Shown here: positions 22,447 through 35,323 of the stretch, in pieces
Layout of the letters: every line of letters begins with the position of its first letter
Position numbering within the stretch: position 1 is the first letter of the stretch
Source of the DNA: Paramyrothecium sp. XJ0827
Taxonomy: Eukaryota > Ascomycota > Sordariomycetes > Hypocreales > Stachybotryaceae
Assembly: GCA_020881915.1 (NCBI GenBank)
Contig: JAJFPB010000001.1
Span: forward strand, 3,410,001-3,474,000
Reading direction: 5' to 3'
DNA: 64,000 nucleotides
Translations under genes and position numbers: made by a program
The notes under the pieces: model-generated
Seen by the model: only the letters and a program-made list of their open reading frames with translations
The model's database searches: none
Told to the model about the DNA's origin: nothing

Positions 22447-23256
22447 GGGCGCACACGAGCTCGTGACTCGACTCGTGTGGTCTGCGGTCTAATAGGATCA
22501 AAGTCGGGAAGAGTTGGTGGAGGATGATGGATTTGGGAATCGTGCTGCAAGTCGATAAGTTATCAGCCACTAGCGTCCCTTGGCACGCGGTACGTCAGGC
22601 ACCTTGGCGGGGATTTCCAGCCCGCAGCGTCCACCCTAGGATCCTCCCTGGGTTGACAAGCTGCCCAGCACTAGCAGACTTGTTGAAACGTTATTATATA
22701 CACTTTGGGGTGACAAGAAAGCCTTTTGCGGATCAGTCATTAAGAGACCTTACAATAAAGCACAGAAAAATTGCATTGTTTCTTTGCCTGTTTGTGCCAC
22801 AGCGAAAGCGATTGATTTTTTGACTTGTCAACCAAGTGCTGCTGTAGCTATCCCTAAGGTGTTCTAATTAACTGCCTGACCTATAATTGCCTTTTTCATA
22901 TCCAGGTCTGTTTTTAGTGCCAATGCTTTCCTATGCTATGCCGACTAACGCCAATTGGAAGTTTTCGAAGATAAAGCCCGTAATGCAAACTAATGAAGCT
23001 GTCAGATAGAGATTTGAGATGCTTCAACAATGGTTAGCTCCAGTGAGCAACAGAAGTACCGTCTCCTGAGGATCTCATCTAGGATCTTAGCTAGGACTCG
23101 GTCTCTCAGTAACTTCTCTTTCAAAGACCTGTTTGCTGTTAAAACAATGCTGTCTGCTTCGCGGCTGTTGTCAGCATCCGCCAACCGCCTCTTCTCTCCT
23201 CCACCAACCACTCAGGACTACCCACCTCTAGGTCGTCGCTCAAAGGGTGCCTTTGC
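22447..23256. other. EAF6 promoter and AT-rich patch
   Basis: About 22690-23040 is visibly richer in A/T than its surroundings, with many TTTT and AATT runs and no frame. A 69-codon minus-strand ORF at 23002-23211 (KRRLADADNSREAD...) is charged and helix-like but not recognised. A decayed repeat is possible. Confidence 0.4.
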
Positions 23257-24708
23257 TTAGGGCACGTGCGTCGAGTTTGCATCTTTCGAATCGTCAGCTG
23301 ATCTGCTACGACGCCTAGACGTCATGGATATTGAAGAAGAGTTCCGCCTTCGTCCCTTGGTGTCCACCTCATGCCGTCGTCCGCGTTCATCGTGGCGGCT
23401 TCGACCAGCCCCCTCATTTTCGGAATGATCTGACCCGCTGTTGCGGCGAGCTCTCCGTTGACGGCCGCCTCCCGAAACTTGTTGCTCTGGAGATGAACCG
23501 CGGCTCCTGCTCCTGCTTCGTGACATTGATGATAGCCGGGATCGGGAAGATGACGACGAAGCATGCCGTCGTCGTCGTTCCACAGATCGACTTCTTGACG
23601 AGGAATATCTTCGTCGTTTGTGACTGGGGGATCGGCGATCGGAAGATCCAGAGCGAGAACGACGAGGTGGAGCATCATGGTGCCCCTGACCCCTTCCTCC
23701 ACGTCTTCCAGGGCGGTATGCGTCGCCTCGGGGGGACCGCGACCTTTTTCTGGTTTCTCTACGTCGAGGTGGCGATTCTCTGCGCACAGAATTCCTTTGC
23801 GAGCGCGAGCTGTTGCGGGACGAGCTGCGACTGCCGGAGCTAGAGCGAGATGATGCCGATTTCGAAGCAGAGTGACTGCGTTCGCGTGGCCGGGCACGTT
23901 CTCGCTCTCGACCTGGTTGGTTTGATGGAACATAACGATCCCGACCATACGGGTCTCTAGAATCTCTGAATCGAGCCTCTCGAGACCGAGATCGCTTTCT
24001 TTGGAAGCCACCCCGACCTCGATCTTCAAAGCCACGGCCGCCGCCTCGACCCTGGCGAGCGTCGCCACGTGTCCTAGTGTCCCGACGGTCTCGTTCTTTC
24101 AACTCGGCAATTTCTCGCTCTCGGCGGTCTGTATCCTCTCTTCGCTTGCGCGAACTCTCCGCGGCTTTGTCGGCCTCGATCTAGTTTGCACGTCAGCAAG
24201 AGGTTCGGTTGTGGGATCGTGATGGCTGACCTTCTCTTGAATGAGCTCAAGCTTCTTAGCTTCCAGAAGCTCCTTGGGCACGCCCTGAGGGCTAGTCTGG
24301 GCGCTCAGCAGGAGCTTCCATAGCTCTTTGCAAAACGGCGCGGTATCTTTGTCAAGGAATCCGGTAAGCTGTATTTGGAGGGCTTTGATGTTGGGCTAAG
24401 CGGTTTGTGTCAGCTGGTTGTATAAGGTGATCTGCAACGGTAAACATACATATCGAGATCCCTCTATAAGATTGAAGCAGAGTTCAATAACGACATCGTC
24501 CTCGTTCTGCAGTATTTCGGAGATTCGGCTTGCAATCCATCTATAGGAGAGACGTGTCAGCGTATCAAGATTCGGTGAACGAGGAGCTGAGAACGACCAC
24601 AGACTTTTTCATAACTTGCAGATTGACCTTTTGCATGTCAACTTTCTGATTGAACTCGACAGGAAACTTGGTGGACTTGAGGAGCCGCGCGTCTACGCCT
24701 GACGCCAT
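23257..24708 (-). CDS. PWI-domain SR-rich splicing factor (SRRM1-like)
   Basis: Exons 24605-24708, 24450-24540, 24231-24395 and 23257-24180 (427 aa); introns of 64, 54 and 50 nt. The first three exons encode a PWI domain: VDARLLKSTKFPVEFNQKVD, WIASRISEILQNEDDVVIEL and LTGFLDKDTAPFCKELWKLL (about residues 5-110). The domain is the nucleic-acid-binding module of SRm160/SRRM1. The last exon is an RS domain packed with RS, SR, RE and RD dipeptides, typical of nuclear-speckle splicing coactivators. The motif is FPVEF rather than a literal PWI; the tripeptide varies in fungi. Divergent from NAS2 across 481 bp. Confidence 0.88.
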
Positions 24709-25189
24709 GCTGGGCAAGTAGGGAGCGAGAGTGTCTGCAGCAGGAACGAGGATCACCGGTGATTGCAGAAAGTTAGGTAGGTAGTGAAGCTGAGGTGACG
24801 TCGATCGCTCGCGTAAAAACCAATGGAGAAGAGAAATTCAGAAGCCAAGTCAGTACAAGCGCGCTTACTGGGGTAGAGGAAGGGTGGGTGACTGCTACTC
24901 GGGCCGGTACTTGCCAAGTCGTGGGCTGGCAAGCAAATTCCTAAGTATATGCGGAGTAGCCGCACCCGAGCTCCAGGCTTCCTCTCCAGTGCATAACGCG
25001 CATCGCCAGAAGCTCCAAAAGCCGCTAACAAAAGACCCCGCAGATTCCATCTCGACAAGGTACCTCAGGCAAGTAGCCGATGAAATCAGTTATTTGGTAA
25101 AAGGCACAGAGTAATCAAAATCATCTCTTCCGGTAAACACGGCATTGTCCTTACCTGAACATTCCTACAAACGTGCGGTCAAGATTAGC
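24709..25189. promoter_or_regulatory. Shared divergent promoter PWI/SR factor / NAS2
   Basis: 481 bp between start codons, no coding exon recognised. Contains AGGTAGGTAG near 24775. Confidence 0.45.
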
Positions 25190-26058
25190 ATGGGACTGCC
25201 TCTCAGGATGGATAACATACACGCCCCGACCGTCCCTTCAGGGCCAACTTCCAGTGCTGTTACCAACGGTACTGCGGGACAGTTGAGCTTCGCAGACCTT
25301 CAACGACGAAAAGATGATCTAGAAGCCGAGCTGAAAGCGCTCGGCAGCGTGCTTGATTCGGTTTGTTCCACCTTGGGAAGCTTGGAAATACCATGGCTGA
25401 CTTGGACAGCACGGTGTTACAATGGATACGTCGTTGGTGACGAGAGATGGATTCCCCAGATCAGATATCGATGTTGCCCAAAGTATGGCTTCGGTTTTCC
25501 GCCGTCGACTATCCCATCTAACCCAGTGGCAGTCCGCACGACAAGAGCCCGAATTATTCGACTTCGCAACGACTACAAGGATGTCATGAAGGCTGTGGAG
25601 AAGTACCTGCACGAACATTTCGCAAACCTAAGCGAAGCCGAGACTACTACAGCGACTGCGTCTAGTGGATCGACCTCAATACTCTTGGATTCGCAGCCCG
25701 AAGCGCTATCCGAAGCGTTTGCAAGAGTGAACACGGTCGCCGCGAACAGTCCCGCCGATCGAGCCGGCCTCAAGACCGGGGACGAGATCCGAGTGTTTGG
25801 CTACGTCAACCACGCGAATCACGATAATCTTAAGAAGGTCGCAGAGTGTGTGCAGGCCAACGAAGGGGTGTGTTGGGATTCATTCCGTGTTTGTGCGGTT
25901 GCGCACCCAAATTGCTAACTCCGTCTTAGAGCAACATATTCATTCGAGTATCCCGACCGATCAATGCGACCCGACGTGAAGAGCTGCGCTTGACACTTAC
26001 GCCTAGGCGAGATTGGGGTGGAAGAGGCATGCTGGGCTGTCACATCCTTCCGTTGTGA
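25190..26058 (+). CDS. NAS2: 26S proteasome assembly chaperone Nas2/PSMD9 (p27)
   Basis: Exons 25190-25360, 25410-25482, 25533-25867 and 25930-26058 (235 aa); introns of 49, 50 and 62 nt. The frame is open a little further upstream without an ATG; MGLPLRMDNIHAPTVPSG is a typical start (a second ATG lies 18 nt on). Order: N-terminal helices (LSFADLQRRKDDLEAEL), the conserved TRDGFPRSDIDVAQIRTTRA stretch formed across exons 2 and 3, then a PDZ domain (VAANSPADRAGLKTGDEI to about residue 215) and a basic tail ending GMLGCHILPL. Nas2 binds ATPase Rpt5 during base assembly of the 19S particle, with the PDZ domain contacting its C-terminus. All three junctions restore family sequence. Confidence 0.94.
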
Positions 26059-27167
26059 GGTTCAGGACTACCTCTAGGCAGCAAACAAATTTGATACCCA
26101 AATCGTAGCAGTGATTAGTCAAGAATGAGGTTCATGATGTCGGCGAGGCGTGCGTGACCAGAATCAAGATAGGGGCATTACTAATATTCAAAATGAGTGA
26201 CTCGCATCGCCTGATCGGAATTCGAGGTTGAGCAGGGGCAGGGAGAGCCTAGCAGAGCAGATGCCTGGCATCCCTTCAACAGAACGATTCATCCCGCTTG
26301 GCTTTTCGGGTACGTCTCCGAATCATTGGGCACAATGACTTTTTGCTCGGGCAATATGCCCAGCTACCTTACCTTGCCTGGGTAGCACGTAGCACCTGGG
26401 TGAAGAGTCAGCCTGAATGATGACAAAGCAAACTGATCAATCAAGACGCCCAGGCTTTAGGCAAAGCATTGGACCTGACAGGCGCATTACAGCTGGTCAA
26501 TGAAGCGTGCGGATCCATTGGGTACCAAGTGGTCGGTCAGGCGAAGAAAAGTCTCTTAGGCAAATAATCCAAAGCTGGAAAGCGCTCACCATGTTTGTTA
26601 AGCAAAAACTTCCGTGGTTTGTTGGCGCAGCGGCCCGTTAGAGGCGGGAAGAATGGAGCTTGTACTGTAACAGCTCGAGGAGGCCAGGATTGGGTGGCGT
26701 GCAGCTTTCAATCAAATGAGTGACGTTATTAATGGCGTTGTGCCACGAATGACTGGCTGGCTGCTAGGTATGTTGTACCTTATCATAGCAACCAGGAAAG
26801 CCTTGCCTTAAGAAGGTGACTACCGCCCCTGGTCCCTTAGGCAGTGTTGCTGCATCACGTGCAGCCCACCCGCCAGAATTTTCGCTTGACGCCTTGCACC
26901 CAGGCCCTCTCAAAACATCATCCAAGCCTCTTATTTGTGAAGCTTTGTTGTTCACAATACACCAAGCCTCAGCGACCACTCCAAGGTATTTCGACCCCTC
27001 CCCTTCCCCGAGTTCCCTCGTCCCTAGTGCCTACAGACGCATATATATACCACCGGCATCGTCCTCCTCGAGTGCCCCCGAAGCTAATACATCGTCCTGA
27101 AGCATACCCCGCTTGTTTACATCAGACCCCCCGATCGTTTCTACGAACCTGCGATCCTAGCCCAAAG
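26059..27167. other. NAS2 3' flank and Ran promoter
   Basis: No coding exon recognised. GCTACCTTACCTTGCC near 26371 is followed by GGGTAGCACGTAGCACC. The last 300 bases are CA/CT-rich leader of the Ran gene. Confidence 0.5.
27041..27049 (+). promoter_or_regulatory. TATA-like run upstream of the Ran gene
   Basis: ATATATATA about 120 nt upstream of the Ran start codon, inside a C-rich segment. It could be the TATA element or simply a leader sequence. Confidence 0.3.
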
Positions 27168-28130
<963 letters not shown>

Positions 28131-30252
28131 ATGACTCGTTTAATGGGTTTACGACTGAGCAGGAAAACAAACCTGCATGGATATATTGAGCGGGAACATG
28201 ATTGGTATCAGGGATGGGTGACATTCTAGCTGCGGGAATGGACACCGGTGATACAGGACAAAGGTAGTTCAGTTGACACGGGAGCAGCGACGGTAGAAGC
28301 CCATGACGCTCTCTGCCCCTCCTTGGGCCAGAGACTGCGCAGGGGCTAACGTGGCTGCAGAGCGCAGCAACTTGTTTTTAGCTAGACTTCTCACCACGAA
28401 AATTCTTGACGTCTGCCGAGTTAGTTAGCAGATTCGGCATAGAACAACATGCTATGCTTGATACAATGATGCATTCTCGCCTACCTGCTGCATCCAGTGC
28501 CAACAACCCAGTGGCGCCTCAGGATGAGTGAATGTTTTCTTGAATGGCCTTGCCCATCACTCGGCGGGCACGCTTGATGGTTGCTAAATGTAGTCGTTAT
28601 TTCATGATGTATCCCATCCTGGCAATCCTGCAAACAAACGGCACCGTAGCAGACACAACACAGTTGTGGAAGGGAGGAGACAACGACAGAAGACCGCGTG
28701 CCAGGCGTGACACGTGGGAGGAAGGCAGAGAGCTCTCTGCTGGAATGTAAAGTGAGACTGGGCATATGAGGTAATGCCTCAATGCCTTTTCAAGTTTGTA
28801 TAACTTGTGAAAGGCTCCATGTAGTCATTAGATGACATGCGTCAGGCATTCCCATAGCAAGCAAGCAATGTGCAACCAGATGTTGGTGAAATTCAGCACC
28901 AGGCATGCTCTCGGCACGCTGTGGCGTGGCCTACGCTCTGATATTTGCCAAAGCTCGGTGTGTTTCGAATGAGACCCGTAGCGCAAGGTAAGACCAAAGA
29001 TTTCATGAGTAGGGACACCAAGTAGGACCCATCGGTGACGACGCGCTGTGTCTGGGCTTGACTGCTAGTCGCGTTTTTCGACCACGTTAAAGTGTGGATT
29101 TTGGAGGTTGGGATGTGGAGACTGTAAATAATAACCTTGAACCGTTGAAAACAAGAGGGAAAGTCGCATTTTAGCCCGTCACGTCAATGATGGAGACAAT
29201 CAGGGTACCTACCAGTAGGTTAGATAGGCAAGGCAAGGTAGTCTTCAAAAAATCGCCATCCAACGGAGAGGCTGATGGTGATGATGGGTAGCAGGGAGAG
29301 CCGTCTTGCTGGGCGTGGGCGGACTCAAATCTCCTTGAGACATCAACGTGACGCCACAGGAAGTGTTCACGAAAGGCGGAATGCGAAGACGATGGTTTAA
29401 TTGAAGCAGTATTAGTGAGAGACTGAGCATGACATTTTCCAAATCGGAAGAAAAGCAATTGAGTAACAACACGGGGGCTAACATGGGAGCCGTGATGACT
29501 GGATGCTGTCAAGCAGAAATGGCGGTGATGGGCGATGTAAGTAAGTCCGGGTACCTGTACTTCCAGCGTGCATCGAGCGCTGTAGAGAAAAAATATTCAA
29601 TGGGGGACAGGGGGCCAGGCTTGCGGTTGCGTACAGCCCGGGTACGGGGAGCGGAGGTAGCGCTGCAAGTACAACGTCGGTGATGCAGAGACTCGTGGAG
29701 GTACCTCTTAAAAATGATTCACGTACCGCAAGGTACACACAAACGCGTGTTGACAAGTTTCCCGATCGGGACATGGCAACGCTCCGGCGCGCGACCTGAT
29801 TTGCTGTGCGCAGGGCCAAAAACGCGGAGCCCACAGACGCCATGGGTGTGTCGGAGGGGCCCATGGAGTCGTAGCACTACACACGATCCACGAACCACGA
29901 CCGGGGGGGGGGGAGCCTCTTTCTTCTCTCTCGCCTGTCTTGCTTCGTCGTTGCTCGATTAATTACATGCCTGTCCATTCGTCTGCTACACGTCCATTGG
30001 CTTCTTCCCAGCCTCTCTGACGTCCCGTCTTCCTTTTCTCTTCTTCACTTCTGTCGATTCTCACGCCCTCTCTCGTCCTCGACCTCATCATCCACGCCTC
30101 CGTCGCCAACCTTACCTACCTCACCTACCTCACCGTCCTCCGACCCGCCTACTTCGACGCGTACCAGCGCAGTGATGTATATGCGCTTGTAGACCGACGT
30201 AAAGTGCCATTTCACCCAGACACGACCACGAACCTCAGGAACCTCCCCCGCC
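28131..30252. other. Intergenic region upstream of the homeobox gene
   Basis: No coding exon recognised over 2.1 kb. An 11-G run lies at 29903-29913, followed by a CT-rich stretch (about 29920-30150, with repeated CTTACCTACCTCACC units near 30110) that probably forms the promoter and leader of the homeobox gene. Confidence 0.5.
29903..29913. repeat. Homopolymer G run (11)
   Basis: Eleven consecutive G residues, about 340 bases upstream of the homeobox start. Such runs are prone to length error in sequencing. Confidence 0.9.
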
Positions 30253-32230
30253 ATGCCCGACGCTCCTGAAGACACGTCCCTCCTCCCTGGCTCTCCCAAC
30301 CAGCTGGACAGCTCACCCAGCAGCCACAATGACTCGTCGTTGTTATCCCAGTCCTTCTACGACTCACAAGATGTCACCGCCGACACGTCCGACCTGGCTC
30401 AGGCAGCCGAGAAGCACCCCAAGGGGAAGAGGAAAAGGACCGCGTACGTCACACTGCGCAGACACGAGCAATTGGCTTCTCTCGAATCCCGCTGACCTCA
30501 TATTCTTACCATTCATCAGTGCCAAGGACAAGATGATCCTCGAAGAAGCCTATTCTCGAAACCCGAAGCCCGATAAGCAAGCGCGTCTGGATGTCGTCCA
30601 GCGCGTATCATTGAATGAAAAAGAAGTTCAGGTAGGCCACGTCAAACACGTTGCTTGCGGGCATCTCTCTTTGTTTCACGCGTCGGAGGCTCGTGTACAC
30701 ACGTGTGGGACCTCGGCTGACTGGCCTCATCAATCGCAGATTTGGTTCCAAAATCGACGCCAAAACGACCGCCGCAAATCACGTCCGTTGTCCCCTCAGG
30801 AAATAGCTGCGCTGCGCTACGGACACATGCATACCATCTCCTCCGATCCCATCTCCTCCCAGAACCTCCTCGATGCACCCGACTCGGCAGTCCCCTCCTC
30901 TGACCCGGCTCTGCCGCTGTCTACTATCCTGACATCAACACCTCCCGGTCCAAAGCAACATAGCCCCGAACTCACGAAACATGCTGGCATCGGATCAGGC
31001 CCGGTCTTTGTTCCTGCGAGCCAGGATAGCGCAGCAGGAGGTCAAAGTGAAACCACGGCGCGTCCAAGTGGTCTCAACTCTTCACCTGAACCTCGGGACC
31101 CCTCACAGTCTCTATCACACTCCTTCTCCGGCTCCGTGGGCTATCTTGCAAATAGGTGGCATTTGGAACGGTCGTTCTCCGCTGCCTCCGCTGCTGACGG
31201 CAACGACGATTCATTCAGGTGCGGCTGGCCCAAAGTCTTGACAGGGGAAGAACCTGCTGACGCGCTCAGTAGGCTAGAAATGTTTCCGCCTTCCTCAGAT
31301 CCCACAAACTCGGCTTCACAATCACAGATGCGGCTTTCGCTATCGCTCGAGGGCAAAGCCGAGATCGTGTCCAGCGCCCCTTCGCCAACTCGTGCAACTC
31401 CCTCCACACCTTCCTCTACCCTCCCCAGCTTACCTCAAGTCCGCCAAAGAAGCTTGCAACGAAGCCACAGTGCTCTTCCTGGGATCACGCTCCCTCCCAT
31501 CTCAGCTTTAACGAGCTCTCTTCCACCTCCATCACTGACCCGAGGTCGATCGCGTGATGTGCATGCTTGGGAGTTATGTGCGGATGCTGATACGCGCGAC
31601 GAATTGACAGCGCAAGCGGAGCGTGAATCAAGTGGATCTGCAGTTGCTGCCATCAGCCTTCTTCGATCATCAAGCGCTGTTCTGCAGCCCAGCGGCTCCA
31701 AGCGCAACGCCTCCCTTAATAGGCAGCCCCGACCTGATCAGGCAAAGAAGGCCAAACTTAGTCGGGCTCACTCCAGTGTTGCGCGGTTAGAGACAATTGC
31801 AAAGGAGGTGCAGAAGGTTCAGGACGGCGAAAAGAGCAAGGGCTTCCCCAGGCTTTTGTCGCCCACTGACTCCGACAAGGAGAACTGGAGTCCCGACGAA
31901 GATGGCAACCCTCATGCGTCCCATCGTTCGCGCCTGGTTCCTTCCAAGGCGCCCATGGCCAAGTCGCAGAATCCACGACGACTTGGACGGGTCTTGCAGG
32001 TACAGGCGGGGCCTGCTTTACTTGGCGGCCGTGCCAACACAGGACCGGCTCGTCACGATAAGGGCGCAGTTGAGATCTTCGAAGATGGCGAGCGCCAATC
32101 AAAGAAGCCTGGTGCAAAGGGGGACGAAGATGTTGAGAAGTTCATGCGGGGAGATGTCAGCCCAAGCAAGAAGGGAGACATGGATTGCGTCGCAGGGTTA
32201 CTGTCCCTCAGTCAAGGCGCCTGGCGATGA
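30253..32230 (+). CDS. Homeodomain transcription factor (Yox1/Yhp1-like)
   Basis: Exons 30253-30443, 30520-30631 and 30740-32230 (597 aa); introns of 76 and 108 nt both interrupt the homeodomain. The domain lies at about residues 57-118: GKRKRTA ... ILEEAYSRNPKPDKQARLDV ... LNEKEVQIWFQNRRQNDRRK. Helix 3 has WFQNRRQN, so it should bind DNA. N-terminal residues are Ser/Asp-rich; the long C-terminal part is Ser/Pro-rich with little order. Yeast Yox1/Yhp1 repress early-cell-cycle genes; in filamentous fungi members of this family affect conidiation and pigmentation. Which member this is cannot be settled from sequence alone. A continuous reading through intron 1 exists in another frame but breaks the homeodomain. 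Confidence 0.88.
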
Positions 32231-33448
32231 CGGAACGGCTACCCCCTCAGCTGAACACACTCTTCTCCAACAAGGGAGGAGAAGACATGGTTGTGTTAAA
32301 GATGATGGCACGGCTTAGCTGCCAACAACAACAATAACAAACCCCCGATGCGGGGTGTATACTGCTCTTACGCTCACCGGCGTTGTCCGTCCCTGTACAA
32401 TGAATGATATTGGTTCCCAGCATACTTACTGTAACGCATTGGCCGCGTCAATGTTATTCGGCAGGCGGGAGAGAAGGGGGCACGGAACATAGGGACCTGG
32501 AACCACAATGGGAAGAAGTAAAAATGGGATCTTGACAGGGCTTGGACAAAGATTACTGGATATATCTTGGTTTTCTTTTTCCCCTTTTTGTTTTTATTTA
32601 TCCGTCCTGCAGGGGGTTTTATGGGAAAGGGCGGCATGGCATCTCACAAGTTTTGCTCGGCGGCGCTCCGATTGGTAGCCATAGTGTCGGGAACAGATGT
32701 GCAATGAGAGAAACGAATCTGTATACACATACGGTCTGGTCGGGCTCAGCAGTCATGAATGGTGTTCCAGTCTCGTCGACTACGTGATGTTTTGGGATGA
32801 TTATCCTTGCGGAGATGCCACGGTGGGCATGGCCTGTAACTCACTCAGGCTGCGTCGCGAAAGACAACCGCAACACACCAGATTGTGCGGGGGCCTTTCT
32901 AGGACAAACCAATCAATACCAGGGAGCTAGCAGATGCCCGTTTTGATCTCTGATCCCATCGGGATTTTTGAGTTTCTTGGACATTCCGGCGTAGCACTTC
33001 CCATACTGAGATGGTCCCACGATTCTCACATGCTCATCATCGTATGAGACCGGCCTCGAAAGCACATGCGACTTCAAATCACTCGTCTTCAAAGTAGTAT
33101 CAAGAGAATGTGTATTGTATTCATTCATTCATTTCGTCTAGAAAAGACTGTACAAGGGGCTTGTACATCTTGCTTGGGCCAATTGTCCTCGGTTCAAGGA
33201 CAAAGCTCCTCATGTAACCGTGCAGCTGAAGATCAGTCACGGCTCTCCGGCCGTGTCTATTGGCTGTTAAAAAATGCCCCAACGCTTGCTACCGCTTTTT
33301 ATCTTGAATCCAGCCACAGGCGGAAGGGTAAGCGGGAACCCAAGAAAACATCCTCCAAAACGCCGTCCACTCCGAAAAATCTAGAGCAACTGTATCAAAG
33401 TTCTAATATCTATATGAAAGGCATGGGCAAATCACTGCCGATGACCCT
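32231..33448. other. Convergent 3' flanks of homeobox gene and NAD kinase
   Basis: 1.2 kb with short unrelated ORFs; no gene recognised. Confidence 0.5.
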
Positions 33449-35323
33449 TTACAGCCCTAGCATGCTCATCTGGCGGCGCACGGGGCTTGCGCTGACGCTG
33501 CCCGCCTCACTGGCATAGTAAGCGCTATCCGTGTCGATGTCCCAGCCAAGTGCGTCGTCATCCTGGCTAGGCATGCCAGGTGCGACGGCACTGGCATCAA
33601 ACGGCTTCTGGGCGGCTGCTCGTACGTTCCAGCGCAGAGTGCGGCTGACACTGTCGAACCATTCAGTGTCGGTGCGGGTGACAGTCGGGAAAGGGTATTG
33701 AGAGGCGGTGATCGTTACATAGTCTCCCTGGCGGAGCTCCACGCGTCCCTTGCCGTCGAAAGCGCAGTAGGCAGTGGCGCGAGAGTTGCGCGGGACCGAT
33801 ACGCGCAGTGCCATGGTGTCGGAAAGCACCATGGGGCGGAACGAGAGAGTATGGGGGCAGATAGGTGTAAGCAGAATGGCTGGGATGTCTGGGTGTACAA
33901 GGGAGCCACCAGCTGAGAGAGAGTAAGCGGTTGAGCCGGTGGGAGTGGAGAAGATGCAGCCATCAGCCTGGACAACTGTGAGAAGCTCATCGTCGCCGTA
34001 GAGCTCAAGGTTGGAGACGTAGGGAGATGGGCCGCGGTCAATGACAAGCTCGTTGAGAACTTCAAACTGCTCGCCCTCCTCCGCCTCAGTACCAACACTC
34101 CCGTTGCGGAAGACGGTGCAGGTGAAGCGCATGCGCAGGTTGATCTTCATGCCGTCGTCGCCCATGACCCGGTTCAGATGCTCCTTGTATTTCTCGAACT
34201 CAAAGGTAGTCATGAAGCCGAGGCTTCCGAGACTGAAGGAGAGGACCGGGGGAACAACACGCTGGAACAGCCACGAGGTGAAGAGCACCGTGCCATCACC
34301 ACCCAGGGTAAGGACGAGGTCGAACTTGTCTGGCTGGCTCCAGCACAGGTCTGGCGTCCAGTACTTGAGCATGTGCTGGAATCGCGAGTTCTCGGCTAGG
34401 ATGCCAGCAGCGTCGAATCGCTTGGAGTTGCGTAGCTTGGCGTCAACATAGACGGTAATGCCAACATCGGAGCCGTAGCGAGGGGTCCGGAGCAGCCACG
34501 AGGTCAATTCTTTAGTGAGATAGACCAGTTGGTTGTCGCGCGCCTTGGTGACAATCATGACGCTGCGGACTGCGCGCTTGATGGGCCGGCGTTGAAGCTG
34601 CTTGGAGACTTCACGGACGCTGGTGGCTGTCTGGACCAATCGCGAGTGCGACATCGAGGCATCGTTCTTGATTTCTTCAAGGACCTTGTCGATGTCCACG
34701 GCGTCGTCAAATCGCTGGTGGTAGAAGCAGGGCGATTGCAGGGCAGGATACGCCGCAGTGGGCGTGTTGAGCGTCTTGGCCAGATCATTGAGGGCGTCGG
34801 CGAGTTTCTGGGACGAGGCCGACGAGGGCTGAGCCTCGGAGGGGGAGGTTGCAGACAGCATGCTGTTGAGTGAAAGAGCCTGGGGTTTGTTGTTTCTCGC
34901 TACGGTGGCCAAGGCCTTGAGGATGGTTTGGCGAGGGACAGCGCCGTGTGACGGAGCGTTGCGACGGTGGGCGAGCTGGTGTTGCTGAGCCGAGGCCGTT
35001 GAGGGCTCCAGCGGTGCTGGGAGGGAAATGGGCGAAGAGGGAGACGGCAATGCAGTTGGCGATAGTATGGAAGGTGGACAACCACCTAGCACAGGGATGG
35101 CTGAGGATGGGGCGCCCGGGTTGACTGCATGTTCATGTTGTGAGGCCCGGGTCGTGTTTATCAAAGATAGACTGCGAGGACGGGAGAACGGGGTCGCGGA
35201 GTGGACGTCGGAGATGGCGGCTTTATCAGAAATTACGGAGGTGGCGGTAGGATTGTCGCTCAGAGAGGGGTGGAGCATTGTGGTGCCCGTAGGCGAGCTC
35301 AGGGGAGACAGCGGAGATGACAT
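33449..35323 (-). CDS. ATP-dependent NAD kinase
   Basis: Intronless coding region, 624 aa. The first 230 residues are Ser/Pro/Ala-rich and of low complexity. The catalytic part follows: RSVMIVTKARDNQLVYLTKE, the ATP-grasping GGDGTVLFTSWLFQ, SLGFMTTFEFEKY, then PTGSTAYSLSAGGSLVHP and the beta-sandwich ending CAFDGKGRVELRQGDYV. These are the NAD-kinase family signatures. The enzyme phosphorylates NAD to NADP in the cytosol (Utr1/Yef1 type). No clear mitochondrial presequence. Length is in the fungal range. Upstream on the same strand, a good donor (35909) with an acceptor just before the ATG suggests a 5'-UTR intron. Confidence 0.95.
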   Translation of the reverse strand: MSSPLSPLSSPTGTTMLHPSLSDNPTATSVISDKAAISDVHSATPFSRPRSLSLINTTRASQHEHAVNPGAPSSAIPVLGGCPPSILSPTALPSPSSPISLPAPLEPSTASAQQHQLAHRRNAPSHGAVPRQTILKALATVARNNKPQALSLNSMLSATSPSEAQPSSASSQKLADALNDLAKTLNTPTAAYPALQSPCFYHQRFDDAVDIDKVLEEIKNDASMSHSRLVQTATSVREVSKQLQRRPIKRAVRSVMIVTKARDNQLVYLTKELTSWLLRTPRYGSDVGITVYVDAKLRNSKRFDAAGILAENSRFQHMLKYWTPDLCWSQPDKFDLVLTLGGDGTVLFTSWLFQRVVPPVLSFSLGSLGFMTTFEFEKYKEHLNRVMGDDGMKINLRMRFTCTVFRNGSVGTEAEEGEQFEVLNELVIDRGPSPYVSNLELYGDDELLTVVQADGCIFSTPTGSTAYSLSAGGSLVHPDIPAILLTPICPHTLSFRPMVLSDTMALRVSVPRNSRATAYCAFDGKGRVELRQGDYVTITASQYPFPTVTRTDTEWFDSVSRTLRWNVRAAAQKPFDASAVAPGMPSQDDDALGWDIDTDSAYYASEAGSVSASPVRRQMSMLGL

